Shown: piece by piece, positions 6,001 to 14,139 of the stretch | How the letters are laid out: each line of letters begins with the position of its first letter | How positions within the stretch are numbered: position 1 is the first letter of the stretch | Assembly: GCA_021828605.1 (NCBI GenBank) | Contig: JAJZEG010000007.1 | Coordinates: forward strand, 1 to 16,053 | Source: Pseudomonadota bacterium | GTDB taxonomy: Bacteria > Pseudomonadota > Alphaproteobacteria > Acetobacterales > Acetobacteraceae | Reading direction: 5' to 3' | Length of the DNA: 16,053 nt | Notes under the pieces: model-generated | Databases searched by the model: none | What the model was told of the DNA's origin: nothing | What the model saw: the letters and a program-made list of their open reading frames with translations, nothing else | Translations under genes and position numbers: made by a program

Positions 6001-7239
6001 ATGACGATTTCCAGACGAACTCTGATCGGTAGTGCGGCAACCGGCGCTGCCGTTGCCAGCCTGCCGCTCGGTCGCGCGCGGGCGGCGGGTGACAAGCCGA
6101 TTAAAATTGCGGTCATTAGCGATTTTTCCGGCCCGTACCGCGATGATGGTGGTCCGACCTCGGTTGCTTGCGTCGAGCAGGCGGTGGCCGATTTCGGGGC
6201 GACCCAAAAAGGCTATGACGTTACCGTTTTGAAGGGCGACCATCAAAACAAGCCCGATGTTGGCACCGCCTTGGCCCGCCAATTTTACGATCAAGGGGTC
6301 GATCTCGTCATCGATGTTCCCAATACGGCGGTCGCCATCGCGATCAATGGCGTGGCCCATGATAAAAACCGCGCTTTCATCGATTCAGGGGCCGCCGGTT
6401 CGTCGCTGACCGATCAATATTGCAATGCGCAAAGCATCCATTGGACCTATGACACCTACATGCTCGCCCAATCGACCGGCGGCGCCATGGTCAAAGCCGG
6501 TGGTAAAAGCTGGTTCTTTATCACCGCCAATTACGCGTTTGGTCATTTGCTGCATGATCAAACCGCCGCCGTGGTGAAAAGCCATGGGGGTCGCGTGCTC
6601 GGCAACGTCAATTACCCGTTCCCGCAAACCACCGATTTTTCCTCGTTCCTGATCCAGGCGGAATCATCGGGCGCGCAGGTGCTGGGGCTGGCCAATGCCG
6701 GTGCTGACACGGTGAATTCGATCAAGCAGGCGCATCAATTCGGCCTGAACAAGAAAATGAAAATCGCCGGACTTCTGGTGTTTATCAACGATGTTCACGG
6801 TATGGGGCTGGAGATTGCGCAGGATCTGATCCTGACCGAAAGCTTTTACTGGAACATGAATGATCGCACCCGCGCTTTCACCAAGCGCGTGCTGCCGCGC
6901 ACCCCGAATAATTATCCGTGCATGGATCAAGCAGGATGTTATTCCGGCACTTTGCATTTCCTCAAGACCGTGCATGCGATGAATAATATGGCGGCGGTCA
7001 AGAACGGTGCCGAGCTCGTGGCGGCGATGAAGAAAATGCCGACCGATGATGATGCGTTCGGCAAAGCCTATATTCGCGAAGACGGTCGGTTTATGTGTAC
7101 CGCTTATCTGTTCAAAGTGAAAAAGCCTGGTGAGAGCAAGATCCCCTGGGATTATTATACGCTCCTCGCCTCGACCCCAGCGAACAAGGCCTATATGCCT
7201 TTGGCGCAGGAAACCGCCTGCAAGATTATCAAGGCCTGA
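6001..7239 (+). CDS. ABC transporter substrate-binding protein (LivK/Peripla_BP_6 type) with Tat signal
   Basis: This 412-residue periplasmic solute-binding protein of the branched-chain-amino-acid/amide (type I) class captures the ligand for LivHM. The N-terminus has a twin-arginine motif S-R-R-T-L-I at 4-9, a hydrophobic stretch and an A-R-A cleavage site after residue 28, so export by Tat is likely. No lipobox cysteine is present. The mature part begins with P-I-K-I-A-V-I-S-D-F-S-G-P-Y, the first strand and loop of this fold, and has N-A-G-A-D-T near residue 235, typical of the second lobe. Ligand specificity cannot be read from sequence; homologues bind amino acids, amides, urea, aromatic acids and other small carboxylates. 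The start is supported by GGGGAG upstream. It lies between livF and livH in the same orientation. Confidence 0.92.
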   Translation: MTISRRTLIGSAATGAAVASLPLGRARAAGDKPIKIAVISDFSGPYRDDGGPTSVACVEQAVADFGATQKGYDVTVLKGDHQNKPDVGTALARQFYDQGVDLVIDVPNTAVAIAINGVAHDKNRAFIDSGAAGSSLTDQYCNAQSIHWTYDTYMLAQSTGGAMVKAGGKSWFFITANYAFGHLLHDQTAAVVKSHGGRVLGNVNYPFPQTTDFSSFLIQAESSGAQVLGLANAGADTVNSIKQAHQFGLNKKMKIAGLLVFINDVHGMGLEIAQDLILTESFYWNMNDRTRAFTKRVLPRTPNNYPCMDQAGCYSGTLHFLKTVHAMNNMAAVKNGAELVAAMKKMPTDDDAFGKAYIREDGRFMCTAYLFKVKKPGESKIPWDYYTLLASTPANKAYMPLAQETACKIIKA

Positions 7240-7254
7240 TCGGTACCACCCACC

Positions 7255-8142
7255 ATGATGATGATTTTCGGCAAACCAGCACCGCTTTTGTTTGGGCAAC
7301 TCTTGCTCGGCATTATTAATGGCTCGTTCTATGCCATGCTGTCGCTGGGTCTGGCGATTATTTTCGGCCTCCTGCGCGTGATCAATTTCGCGCATGGCGC
7401 CTTATTCATGGTGGGTGCTTTCGTCACGTGGGGCCTATTGCACTATCTTGGGATCGATTTTTGGTTGGCTCTCCTGTTCGCACCGCTGATCGTCGCGGCA
7501 CTGGGGCTGGGGATTGAGCGAGGTTTGATCCGTTTCACCTATAAGCTTGATATTCTCTATGGCTTGCTCCTAACATTCGGATTGGCGCTGGTGTTGGAGG
7601 GATTATTTACCAACGGGTTCGGCAGCTCTGGTGTTGCCTATAATCCGCCGAACCTGCTTTCTGGCGTGGTTGATCTCGGCTTTATGTTTTTGCCGGTCTA
7701 TCGAGGTTTTGTTATCGCGGCGGCCATTATTATTTGTGCTGCGGTCTGGTTCACCGTGGAAAAGACCAGGCTGGGCGCCTTGCTGCGTGCGGCCACCGAA
7801 AATCCATCCTTGGTTCAAGCCTTCGGGGTCAATGTGCCCCGGCTGATTGCGCTGACCTTTGCCGGTGGTGTGGGTCTTGCCGGGCTCGCTGGCGTGCTCG
7901 CAGCGCCGCTTTATTCGGTCAACCCGAATATGGGCAGCGCCTTGATTGATACGGTCTTTGCGGTGGTGGTGATTGGCGGGATGGGGTCCATCGGCGGTGC
8001 GATTCTGACCGGATTCGGTCTTGGGATTATTCAAGGATTTACCGAGGTTTTTTACCCGCCTGCCTCCTCGGTGGTGGTGTTCGCGGTGATGGCGATTGTG
8101 TTGCTCACCCGCCCTGCCGGATTATTTGGGAAGGTCGCGTAA
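7255..8142 (+). CDS. livH: Branched-chain-amino-acid-type ABC transporter permease, LivH-like
   Basis: This 295-residue integral membrane protein has roughly eight hydrophobic segments. LivH landmarks are N-G-S-F-Y-A-M-L-S-L-G-L-A at 22-34, R-V-I-N-F-A-H-G at 41-48, and the cytoplasmic coupling loop beginning A-T-E-N-P near 180-184 with A-F-G-V and then G-G-V-G-L-A-G-L-A-G to about 213. It forms the inner-membrane channel with LivM. Three ATG codons in a row (7255, 7258, 7261) are all possible starts, and none has a strong ribosome binding site. The gene starts 15 bases after the binding-protein gene and its stop overlaps the livM start by one base (TAATG). Confidence 0.93.
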   Translation: MMMIFGKPAPLLFGQLLLGIINGSFYAMLSLGLAIIFGLLRVINFAHGALFMVGAFVTWGLLHYLGIDFWLALLFAPLIVAALGLGIERGLIRFTYKLDILYGLLLTFGLALVLEGLFTNGFGSSGVAYNPPNLLSGVVDLGFMFLPVYRGFVIAAAIIICAAVWFTVEKTRLGALLRAATENPSLVQAFGVNVPRLIALTFAGGVGLAGLAGVLAAPLYSVNPNMGSALIDTVFAVVVIGGMGSIGGAILTGFGLGIIQGFTEVFYPPASSVVVFAVMAIVLLTRPAGLFGKVA

Positions 8143-9119
8143 TGTCCCAACTGATCGCGCCTGATGCTGCACCAGCACAGATGATTTTGGGCTATACCCG
8201 CGCTCAAGGAGTCGCGTTTTTGGTGATGCTCGCGGCCCTCGTGATTGGGCCGTTCGTTGCCTATCCGGTGTTCTTGATGCAGGTGATGTGTTTTGCGATT
8301 TTCGCGATGGGCGCCAATTTATTGATGGGCTATACTGGACTGTTGTCGCTCGGTCAGGCGGCCTATTATGGGATGGGTGCTTACGTTGGCGGCTATGCTG
8401 TGCAAACGCTGCATCTCACGCCGGAGGTTAGCGTGGTGTTTGGCACGCTAACCGGTGCCGTGATTGGTGCTGGCTTTGGCTGGCTCGCGATTCGCCGGCA
8501 GGCCATTTATTTTGCCATGATCACCTTGGCACTCGCCCAATTCGTCAATTTCTTTGCGGTGCAGGATACCGGCTTTACCGGTGGCGAAAATGGCATGCAA
8601 AATATTCCGCGTGGCAAACTTGCCGATATTGTCTCGCTGCATGGTGATTTGCATTTTTATTTTTTCACGCTGATTGTGTTTTTATTAGCGTTTTTGTTTG
8701 TGCATCGCGTGGTGCATTCGCCGTTTGGCCAGGTGGTGAAGGCGATTCGCGAAAACGAAAACCGGGCGATTTCGCTGGGCTATAAGCCGAGCCAGTATAA
8801 ATGGATTGTGTTCACCATCGCTGCCGGCCTCGCGGGCATGGCCGGGGCGTTGAACGCGCTGGTGACCCATATCGTGACCTTGACCGATGTTGGCAATGCG
8901 ACCTCGGGCATTGTGGTGTTGATGGTGCTGGTTGGCGGCATTGGCACCATCTATGGGCCGCTGATTGGCGCGGCGATTATTGTTGCGATGCAATATTATC
9001 TCGCGAGCTTTAGCGATTGGGTGACCGTTATTCAGGGCGCGATTTTTATCGCCTGCGTTTTGCTGTTTCGCCGAGGCGTTATTGGGGAACTTGCCAGCAA
9101 GCTAAAAATCGCCTTATAG
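8142..9119 (+). CDS. livM: Branched-chain-amino-acid-type ABC transporter permease, LivM-like
   Basis: This 325-residue membrane permease has about nine to ten hydrophobic segments. LivM landmarks are G-Y-T-G-L-L-S-L-G-Q-A-A-Y-Y-G-M-G-A-Y at 63-81 and the coupling loop A-I-R-E-N-E-N-R-A-I-S-L-G-Y around 201-212, followed by K-W-I-V-F-T-I-A-A-G-L-A-G-M-A-G-A-L. It pairs with LivH to form the translocation path and contacts LivG/LivF. The ATG shares its A with the livH stop, a clear sign of coupled translation. The amidase gene follows after 39 bases, which may hold its own weak promoter. Confidence 0.93.
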   Translation: MSQLIAPDAAPAQMILGYTRAQGVAFLVMLAALVIGPFVAYPVFLMQVMCFAIFAMGANLLMGYTGLLSLGQAAYYGMGAYVGGYAVQTLHLTPEVSVVFGTLTGAVIGAGFGWLAIRRQAIYFAMITLALAQFVNFFAVQDTGFTGGENGMQNIPRGKLADIVSLHGDLHFYFFTLIVFLLAFLFVHRVVHSPFGQVVKAIRENENRAISLGYKPSQYKWIVFTIAAGLAGMAGALNALVTHIVTLTDVGNATSGIVVLMVLVGGIGTIYGPLIGAAIIVAMQYYLASFSDWVTVIQGAIFIACVLLFRRGVIGELASKLKIAL

Positions 9120-9120
9120 A
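9091..9120 (+). promoter_or_regulatory. Candidate internal promoter for the amidase gene
   Basis: TTGCCA at 9091-9096 (5 of 6 consensus) and TATAGA at 9115-9120 (4 of 6) are 18 bases apart and overlap the 3' end of livM. Transcription would begin near 9127, leaving a leader of about 30 bases that contains the GGGAG site at 9146-9150. It would let the amidase be made independently of the transporter. Pattern-based only. Confidence 0.35.
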
Positions 9121-9158
9121 CATGATTCTCTATAAAAAACGTCTCGGGAGAGTTCATA

Positions 9159-10640
9159 ATGTCGACGCTTGATCTAACCTCATACGATGCAACCGCCATT
9201 GCCGAGCTCATTGAGACCAAAGAAATCACGGCGGTGGAAGCGCTCGATTCTACTCTCCAGCGCATGGACGCTCTCAATCCGAAATTCAACGCCATTTCGA
9301 TCGACACCCGGGATCGCGCACGGGCTCAGCTCGCTGGTCCGCTGACCGGGAAATTTGCCGGTGTGCCGTTTTTGCTCAAAGACATTGCGCAGGATTATGC
9401 CGGGACCAAAATGACCTTGGGGTCGCGCGCGATGCGCAATAATGTCGCCGCCACCAATTCGATTTATGTTGATCGCTGCCTTGCCGCTGGGCTGGTCATT
9501 GTTGGGACAACCACCACCCCCGAGCTTGGGCTTAAGGCGGTGACTGAAACCGATTTGCGCGGCGCCACCCGCAACCCGTGGGATCCGAATCGCACGCCCG
9601 GCGGTTCATCCGGCGGCGGTGCGGCGGCTGCGTCCGCGCGTTTCGTGCCGATGGTCGGCGCCTCGGATGGTGGCGGCTCGACGCGAATTCCGGCCTCGTT
9701 TTGCGGTCTGTTCGGGCTGAAACCGTCACGCGGACGCGTCCCCGATGGTCCGGCGGTTGGCGAGCTTTGGGAGGGGGCTGTCGCCAGCCTCGCTTTGAGC
9801 CGCTCAGTGCGCGACTCCGCCGGAATGCTCGATTGCCTCGCCGGCGCGGCACCGGGTGAACCCTTCGTGATCACCCCGCCCGCGCGGCCCTATACCGAGG
9901 AGGTCGGCGCTAATCCGGGCCGCTTACGGATCGGCTTTTCGACACGCTCGCCCGTGGGTGGACGCGTCGATCCGGATAACGTCACTGCGGTGCTGGATGC
10001 GGCAAAATTGCTGGAATCGCTCGGCCATCATGTCGAGGAAGCCGAGCCGGAGATTGATGGGCGCGCCCTCGCGCTGAGTTACATCACGATGTATTATGGG
10101 CATGTGTCTGCCCTAACGAATTACGTCAAACAACTAACGGGGGCGAAGAATAGCGATTTCGAAATCGATACCCGCGCGATTGCCGAGATGGGCAACGCGC
10201 TCTCGGTGAGCGATTTCGTGACCTCGGTCTATGGCTGGAATGATTACGCCCGCGCTTTGGGGACGTTTCATCAGCGTTATGATTTGTTCATGACCCCGAC
10301 CGTTGCCATGGCGCCCTCGAAAATTGGCGAACTCTCGACGCCGCCTTTGAAAGTGCTGCTCGCGAAAATTTCGGTGTCGTTGCGGTTAGGCAAATTGATG
10401 CATAAATCAGGCATCGTTGAAGAATTGGCGATGCTTAATTTCGAGCGGACCCCGTTTACCCAGCTCGCTAATTTATGTTTCGTGCCCTCCATGTCGGTGC
10501 CGTTGCATCAAACCGCGACGGGCCTGCCGGTGGGCGTGATGTTCACCGCCAAATCCGGCGCTGAAGACGTGTTGTTCCGCTTGGCGGGGCAGCTGGAGCA
10601 GGCTGCTCCTTGGGAACAGCGCCGCCCGCCGACCATTTGA
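9159..10640 (+). CDS. Amidase-signature-family hydrolase
   Basis: This 493-residue enzyme of the amidase signature superfamily has the complete Ser-cisSer-Lys triad. K74 lies in G-V-P-F-L-L-K-D, cis-Ser S150 in the G-G-S-S-G-G motif (148-153) and nucleophile S174 in S-D-G-G-G-S-T-R-I-P-A-S (169-180). The 24-residue gap between the serines equals that in characterised members. It hydrolyses carboxamides to acid plus amine or ammonia in the cytoplasm. The length and the G-S-x-R-I-P-A-S pattern are similar to 6-aminohexanoate-cyclic-dimer hydrolase-like amidases, but nothing fixes the substrate. GatA is unlikely because gatB and gatC are absent. GGGAG eight bases upstream supports the start. Its place directly behind the transporter suggests that it acts on the imported compound. 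Confidence 0.93.
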   Translation: MSTLDLTSYDATAIAELIETKEITAVEALDSTLQRMDALNPKFNAISIDTRDRARAQLAGPLTGKFAGVPFLLKDIAQDYAGTKMTLGSRAMRNNVAATNSIYVDRCLAAGLVIVGTTTTPELGLKAVTETDLRGATRNPWDPNRTPGGSSGGGAAAASARFVPMVGASDGGGSTRIPASFCGLFGLKPSRGRVPDGPAVGELWEGAVASLALSRSVRDSAGMLDCLAGAAPGEPFVITPPARPYTEEVGANPGRLRIGFSTRSPVGGRVDPDNVTAVLDAAKLLESLGHHVEEAEPEIDGRALALSYITMYYGHVSALTNYVKQLTGAKNSDFEIDTRAIAEMGNALSVSDFVTSVYGWNDYARALGTFHQRYDLFMTPTVAMAPSKIGELSTPPLKVLLAKISVSLRLGKLMHKSGIVEELAMLNFERTPFTQLANLCFVPSMSVPLHQTATGLPVGVMFTAKSGAEDVLFRLAGQLEQAAPWEQRRPPTI

Positions 10641-10648
10641 GGGGCCGC

Positions 10649-10678
10649 TTGCTGCGCGGGGTGGCACGCTGATAGACT
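10649..10678 (+). promoter_or_regulatory. Candidate promoter giving a leaderless dnaE transcript
   Basis: TTGCTG at 10649-10654 and TAGACT at 10673-10678 are separated by 18 bases. The predicted start point, six to seven bases after the -10 box, falls on the dnaE ATG at 10684, which has no Shine-Dalgarno sequence. Each box is a modest match (3 and 4 of 6), so this is a suggestion. Confidence 0.35.
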
Positions 10679-10683
10679 AAGCG

Positions 10684-13600
10684 ATGTCCTCAGAGTCGTT
10701 CGTTCATCTGCGCGTGCATTCGGCTTATTCGCTCTCCGAGGGCGCGATCAAGCCCGATAAAATCGCGTCCCTCGCGCGCGCTGATGCGATGCCCGCCGTG
10801 GCCATCGCCGATACCGGTAATTTATTCGGCGCCATCGAGTTCTCACAAGCCTGCATGAGTGCGGGCGTTCAGCCTATTCTTGGCTGCCAGCTGGGTCTGG
10901 CGCGCACCGATAATCCGGCGCTGCCGCCGGACCCGATTGTTGCACTCGCGCAAAATGCTGAAGGGTTCGATAATTTATCGAAATTATCCTCTGCTGGATT
11001 TCTGGAACCGAGTGCGAGTGGTAAACCGCAAATCAGCTTCGAGACCCTCGGCCAGCATCAGGCGGGTCTGATCCTGCTCACGGGCGGACGCTTTGGCCCG
11101 ATCGGCCGGCTCCTCGGCGAAGCGCAGCAGACCGAGGCGGCGCGGCTGCTTGATCAATTACGCGAATTGTTTGGTGACCGAATCGCCATCGAACTGGAGC
11201 GGCATTTCCTGCCCGCCGAGCGTGCTGTTGAACCTGGCCTGATCGGGCTCGCCGAAGCGGCCCGGATACCGCTGGTGGCGACCAATGAATGTTTTTTCGC
11301 CAAGCCCGAAATGCATGAGGCGCATGATGCTCTGCTGTGCATCGCCGAGGGGCGCCTGCTCGCCGAGGTTGAGCGTCGCCGGGTGACCACCGAGCATTGG
11401 TTCAAGCCTGCTCAAGCGATGCGCCGCCTGTTCGCTGACCTGCCCGATGCCTGCGATAACACGCTGCATATTGCTCGGCGTTGCGCGATTGCCGCGCCAA
11501 CCCGCAAGCCGCTTTTGCCGATTTGCCCAAAAGTGCGCCCCGGCAGCACCGAGGCGGAAACGCTGCGTGCGATGGCGCGTGAAGGCTTGGCGCTGCGCCT
11601 CGCCGCGATCAACGCCGATGCTGAAATAACGGCCTGTTATGGCGAACGACTCGAATTTGAGTTGAACGTGATTGAACAAATGGGGTTTCCGGGATACTTC
11701 CTGATTGTTGCTGACTTTATTCAATGGGCTAAGCAGCGCGGCATCCCGGTAGGGCCGGGTCGTGGGTCGGGCGCGGGGTCGCTCGCCGCTTATGCGTTGC
11801 TGATTACCGATATCGATCCGATCCCGTTCAATTTGCTGTTTGAGCGGTTTCTCAATCCCGAACGGGTATCGATGCCCGATTTCGATATTGATTTTTGTCA
11901 GGAGCGGCGCGACGAGGTGATTGACTATGTCAAGCGCGAATATGGCGCCGACCGGGTCGCGCAAATCATCACGTTCGGTAAGCTGCAAGCGCGGGCGGCG
12001 GTGCGCGATGTCGGGCGGGTGCTTGGCATGCCTTATGGCCAGGTCAATAAGGTTGCCGAAGCAACCCCTAACAATCCTGCCAAACCCATGCCGCTGGCCG
12101 AGGCGATTGAGGCCGAGCCGCGCTTGCGCGAGATGCGCGATAATGATGAGAGCGTGCGCCGCTTGCTTGAAATCGCGCTGCAAGTTGAAGGCCTGTATCG
12201 TCATGCCAGCACCCATGCGGCGGGTGTGGTGATTGGGGATCGGCCTTTGGCGGAACTGGTGCCGCTTTATAAGGATCCACGCTCGGATTTGTTGATCACC
12301 CAATATTCGATGAAATATGTCGAGAGCGCGGGCTTGGTCAAATTCGATTTTCTCGGTTTGACCACGCTAACCATCATCCAGCGCGCTTTGCAATTTTTGC
12401 ACGGGTTGGGCACCGATATCGATATTGCCAGCATTCCGCTTGATGATGCGAAAACCTATGAAATGCTGTCGCGCGCCGAGGCGGGTGGGGTGTTCCAGCT
12501 CGAAACCCAGGGTTTTCGGGATGTGCTGCGCCAGATGCGCCCGGATCGGTTTGAGGATTTGATCGCTGCCGTGGCGCTGAACCGTCCGGGGCCGATGGCG
12601 AATATTCCGGCCTATTGTGCGCGCAAGCATGGCGAGGCGTGGGACTCGCCCGATCCGATGCTGGATGCGATTTTGTCGGAAACCTATGGCATTATGGTGT
12701 ATCAGGAACAGGTGATGCAAATTGCCCAGCTGATGGCGGGCTATAGCCTGGGTTCTGCCGATTTGCTCCGCCGCGCGATGGGTAAAAAAATTCGCAGTGA
12801 AATGGAAGCGCAGCGGAAAATATTTGTCGATGGCGCTCAGGCCAAGGGTGTTCGTGAAACCAAGGCCGTCGAAGTTTTTGAGCTTATGGCCAAGTTTGCC
12901 GATTATGGCTTCAATAAATCCCACGCTGCCGCTTATGCGCTGGTGGCTTACCAGACGGCGTGGCTGCGCGCCAACCATCCGGCGGCCTTCATCGCCGCCT
13001 GCATGTCGCTGTCGCACACCAATCACGAGAAGCTGGCGACGCTGAAGCAGGATGCCCAGCGCCTCGATATCACCGTGCTGGCCCCTGATATTAATGCCTC
13101 GGGGGCTGATTTCACCGTGGAGCCGTTGGCCGAGGGGCGCTTGGGGATTCGCTATGCGCTGGCTGCGATCAAGCGGGTTGGCGAGGGGGCGATGCGCGAA
13201 TTGGTGGCCGCGCGCGGGAACATGCCGTTCCGCGATCTGGCTGATTTCGCGACACGGGTTGATCCGAAGGCGCTGAACAAGGCGCAGATCGAGCAGCTCG
13301 CCAAAGCCGGGGCGTTTGATCGGCTTAATGCCAATCGGGCGCAAGTGACGGCCGCTGCTGAGACGATTTTGCGTCGGGCCCAGGCCGAAGCCTTATCGCG
13401 CGCGAGCGGGCAGATCAGCATGTTTGCGCAGGACAGCGCGCCTGAGCCGCTCCAGCTTCCCGATATGGCGCATTGGCCCTCGCTCGAACAACTTGGCTAC
13501 GAGGCCGAAGCCATTGGCTATCATCTGACCGCGCATCCGCTCGATGCCTATCAGGCGGCGCTGAAACGGCTGGGCGTGATTGCCTCGAACCGGATTGAGG

Positions 13601-14103
13601 CGACCGCGCGCGCGGGCATTACCCGCGCCAAGCTCGCCGGGGTGTTGATCAGCCGCAAGGAACGCACCACGCGCACCGGCAGCCGCATGGCGTGGATTTT
13701 GTTATCGGACCAATCGGGCAATTTTGAAGTGACGTTATTTTCGGAAATCCTGGCGCGCGCGCGCGATCAATTAACCGAAGGCACGGCGATTCTGGTTAAC
13801 ACCGAATTGCGGCTCGATGGGGAAACTTTGCGGGTCACCGCCCTTGATTTGGACCTGCTGGACCGCGCGGCTGCCGAAGCGGGGGGCGGCTTGCGCATTG
13901 AAATTGATCGACCCGATGCGCTCGCCCCGTTACGCAGTTTGTTAGAGCGCGAGGGGCGCGGCAAGGGCAAGGTGCTCATTGCGCCGCGCATTGGCCACGG
14001 CACTCATTTAGATATCGCACTCCCTGGCGGCTTCAAGGTTTCACCGCGTTTGGCGCAGGCGGTGCGGCTGATTAGCGGGGTCGCTGCTGTCGCGGAGCTT
14101 TGA
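10684..14103 (+). CDS. dnaE: DNA polymerase III alpha subunit (replicative polymerase)
   Basis: This 1139-residue protein is the catalytic subunit of the chromosomal replicase. In order: an N-terminal PHP domain (H-L-R-V-H-S-A-Y-S-L at 8-17); palm and fingers with G-P-G-R-G-S-G-A-G-S-L at about 358-368 and the catalytic triad D401 and D403 in P-D-F-D-I-D-F plus D555 in K-F-D-F-L-G-L, the same numbers as in E. coli; a helix-hairpin-helix region; clamp-binding motif Q-I-S-M-F at 910-914; and an OB domain around A-K-L-A-G-V-L-I-S. The PHP metal site is degenerate (H-S-A in place of H-S-D, D-T-G-N in place of D-H-G-N), so proofreading must come from a separate DnaQ. Full length with the clamp motif marks the main DnaE1, not error-prone DnaE2/ImuC. 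The start has no ribosome binding site. Confidence 0.97.
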   Translation: MSSESFVHLRVHSAYSLSEGAIKPDKIASLARADAMPAVAIADTGNLFGAIEFSQACMSAGVQPILGCQLGLARTDNPALPPDPIVALAQNAEGFDNLSKLSSAGFLEPSASGKPQISFETLGQHQAGLILLTGGRFGPIGRLLGEAQQTEAARLLDQLRELFGDRIAIELERHFLPAERAVEPGLIGLAEAARIPLVATNECFFAKPEMHEAHDALLCIAEGRLLAEVERRRVTTEHWFKPAQAMRRLFADLPDACDNTLHIARRCAIAAPTRKPLLPICPKVRPGSTEAETLRAMAREGLALRLAAINADAEITACYGERLEFELNVIEQMGFPGYFLIVADFIQWAKQRGIPVGPGRGSGAGSLAAYALLITDIDPIPFNLLFERFLNPERVSMPDFDIDFCQERRDEVIDYVKREYGADRVAQIITFGKLQARAAVRDVGRVLGMPYGQVNKVAEATPNNPAKPMPLAEAIEAEPRLREMRDNDESVRRLLEIALQVEGLYRHASTHAAGVVIGDRPLAELVPLYKDPRSDLLITQYSMKYVESAGLVKFDFLGLTTLTIIQRALQFLHGLGTDIDIASIPLDDAKTYEMLSRAEAGGVFQLETQGFRDVLRQMRPDRFEDLIAAVALNRPGPMANIPAYCARKHGEAWDSPDPMLDAILSETYGIMVYQEQVMQIAQLMAGYSLGSADLLRRAMGKKIRSEMEAQRKIFVDGAQAKGVRETKAVEVFELMAKFADYGFNKSHAAAYALVAYQTAWLRANHPAAFIAACMSLSHTNHEKLATLKQDAQRLDITVLAPDINASGADFTVEPLAEGRLGIRYALAAIKRVGEGAMRELVAARGNMPFRDLADFATRVDPKALNKAQIEQLAKAGAFDRLNANRAQVTAAAETILRRAQAEALSRASGQISMFAQDSAPEPLQLPDMAHWPSLEQLGYEAEAIGYHLTAHPLDAYQAALKRLGVIASNRIEATARAGITRAKLAGVLISRKERTTRTGSRMAWILLSDQSGNFEVTLFSEILARARDQLTEGTAILVNTELRLDGETLRVTALDLDLLDRAAAEAGGGLRIEIDRPDALAPLRSLLEREGRGKGKVLIAPRIGHGTHLDIALPGGFKVSPRLAQAVRLISGVAAVAEL

Positions 14104-14139
14104 TCGGGGGCGGGTTTTGCACCGGGTCGCCCGGATGCT

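Noticed and set aside
5782..6360. A 192-codon minus-strand frame spanning the livF to binding-protein gap
   Set aside because: More than half lies opposite the binding-protein gene, including its Tat signal, and the protein shows no recognisable motif.
11158..12303. A 381-codon minus-strand frame inside dnaE
   Set aside because: It is antisense to the conserved polymerase core of dnaE and is rich in His/Arg/Gln, as expected from the complement of GC-rich codons.
12367..13344. A 325-codon minus-strand frame inside dnaE
   Set aside because: Same reasoning; no independent start signals or motifs.
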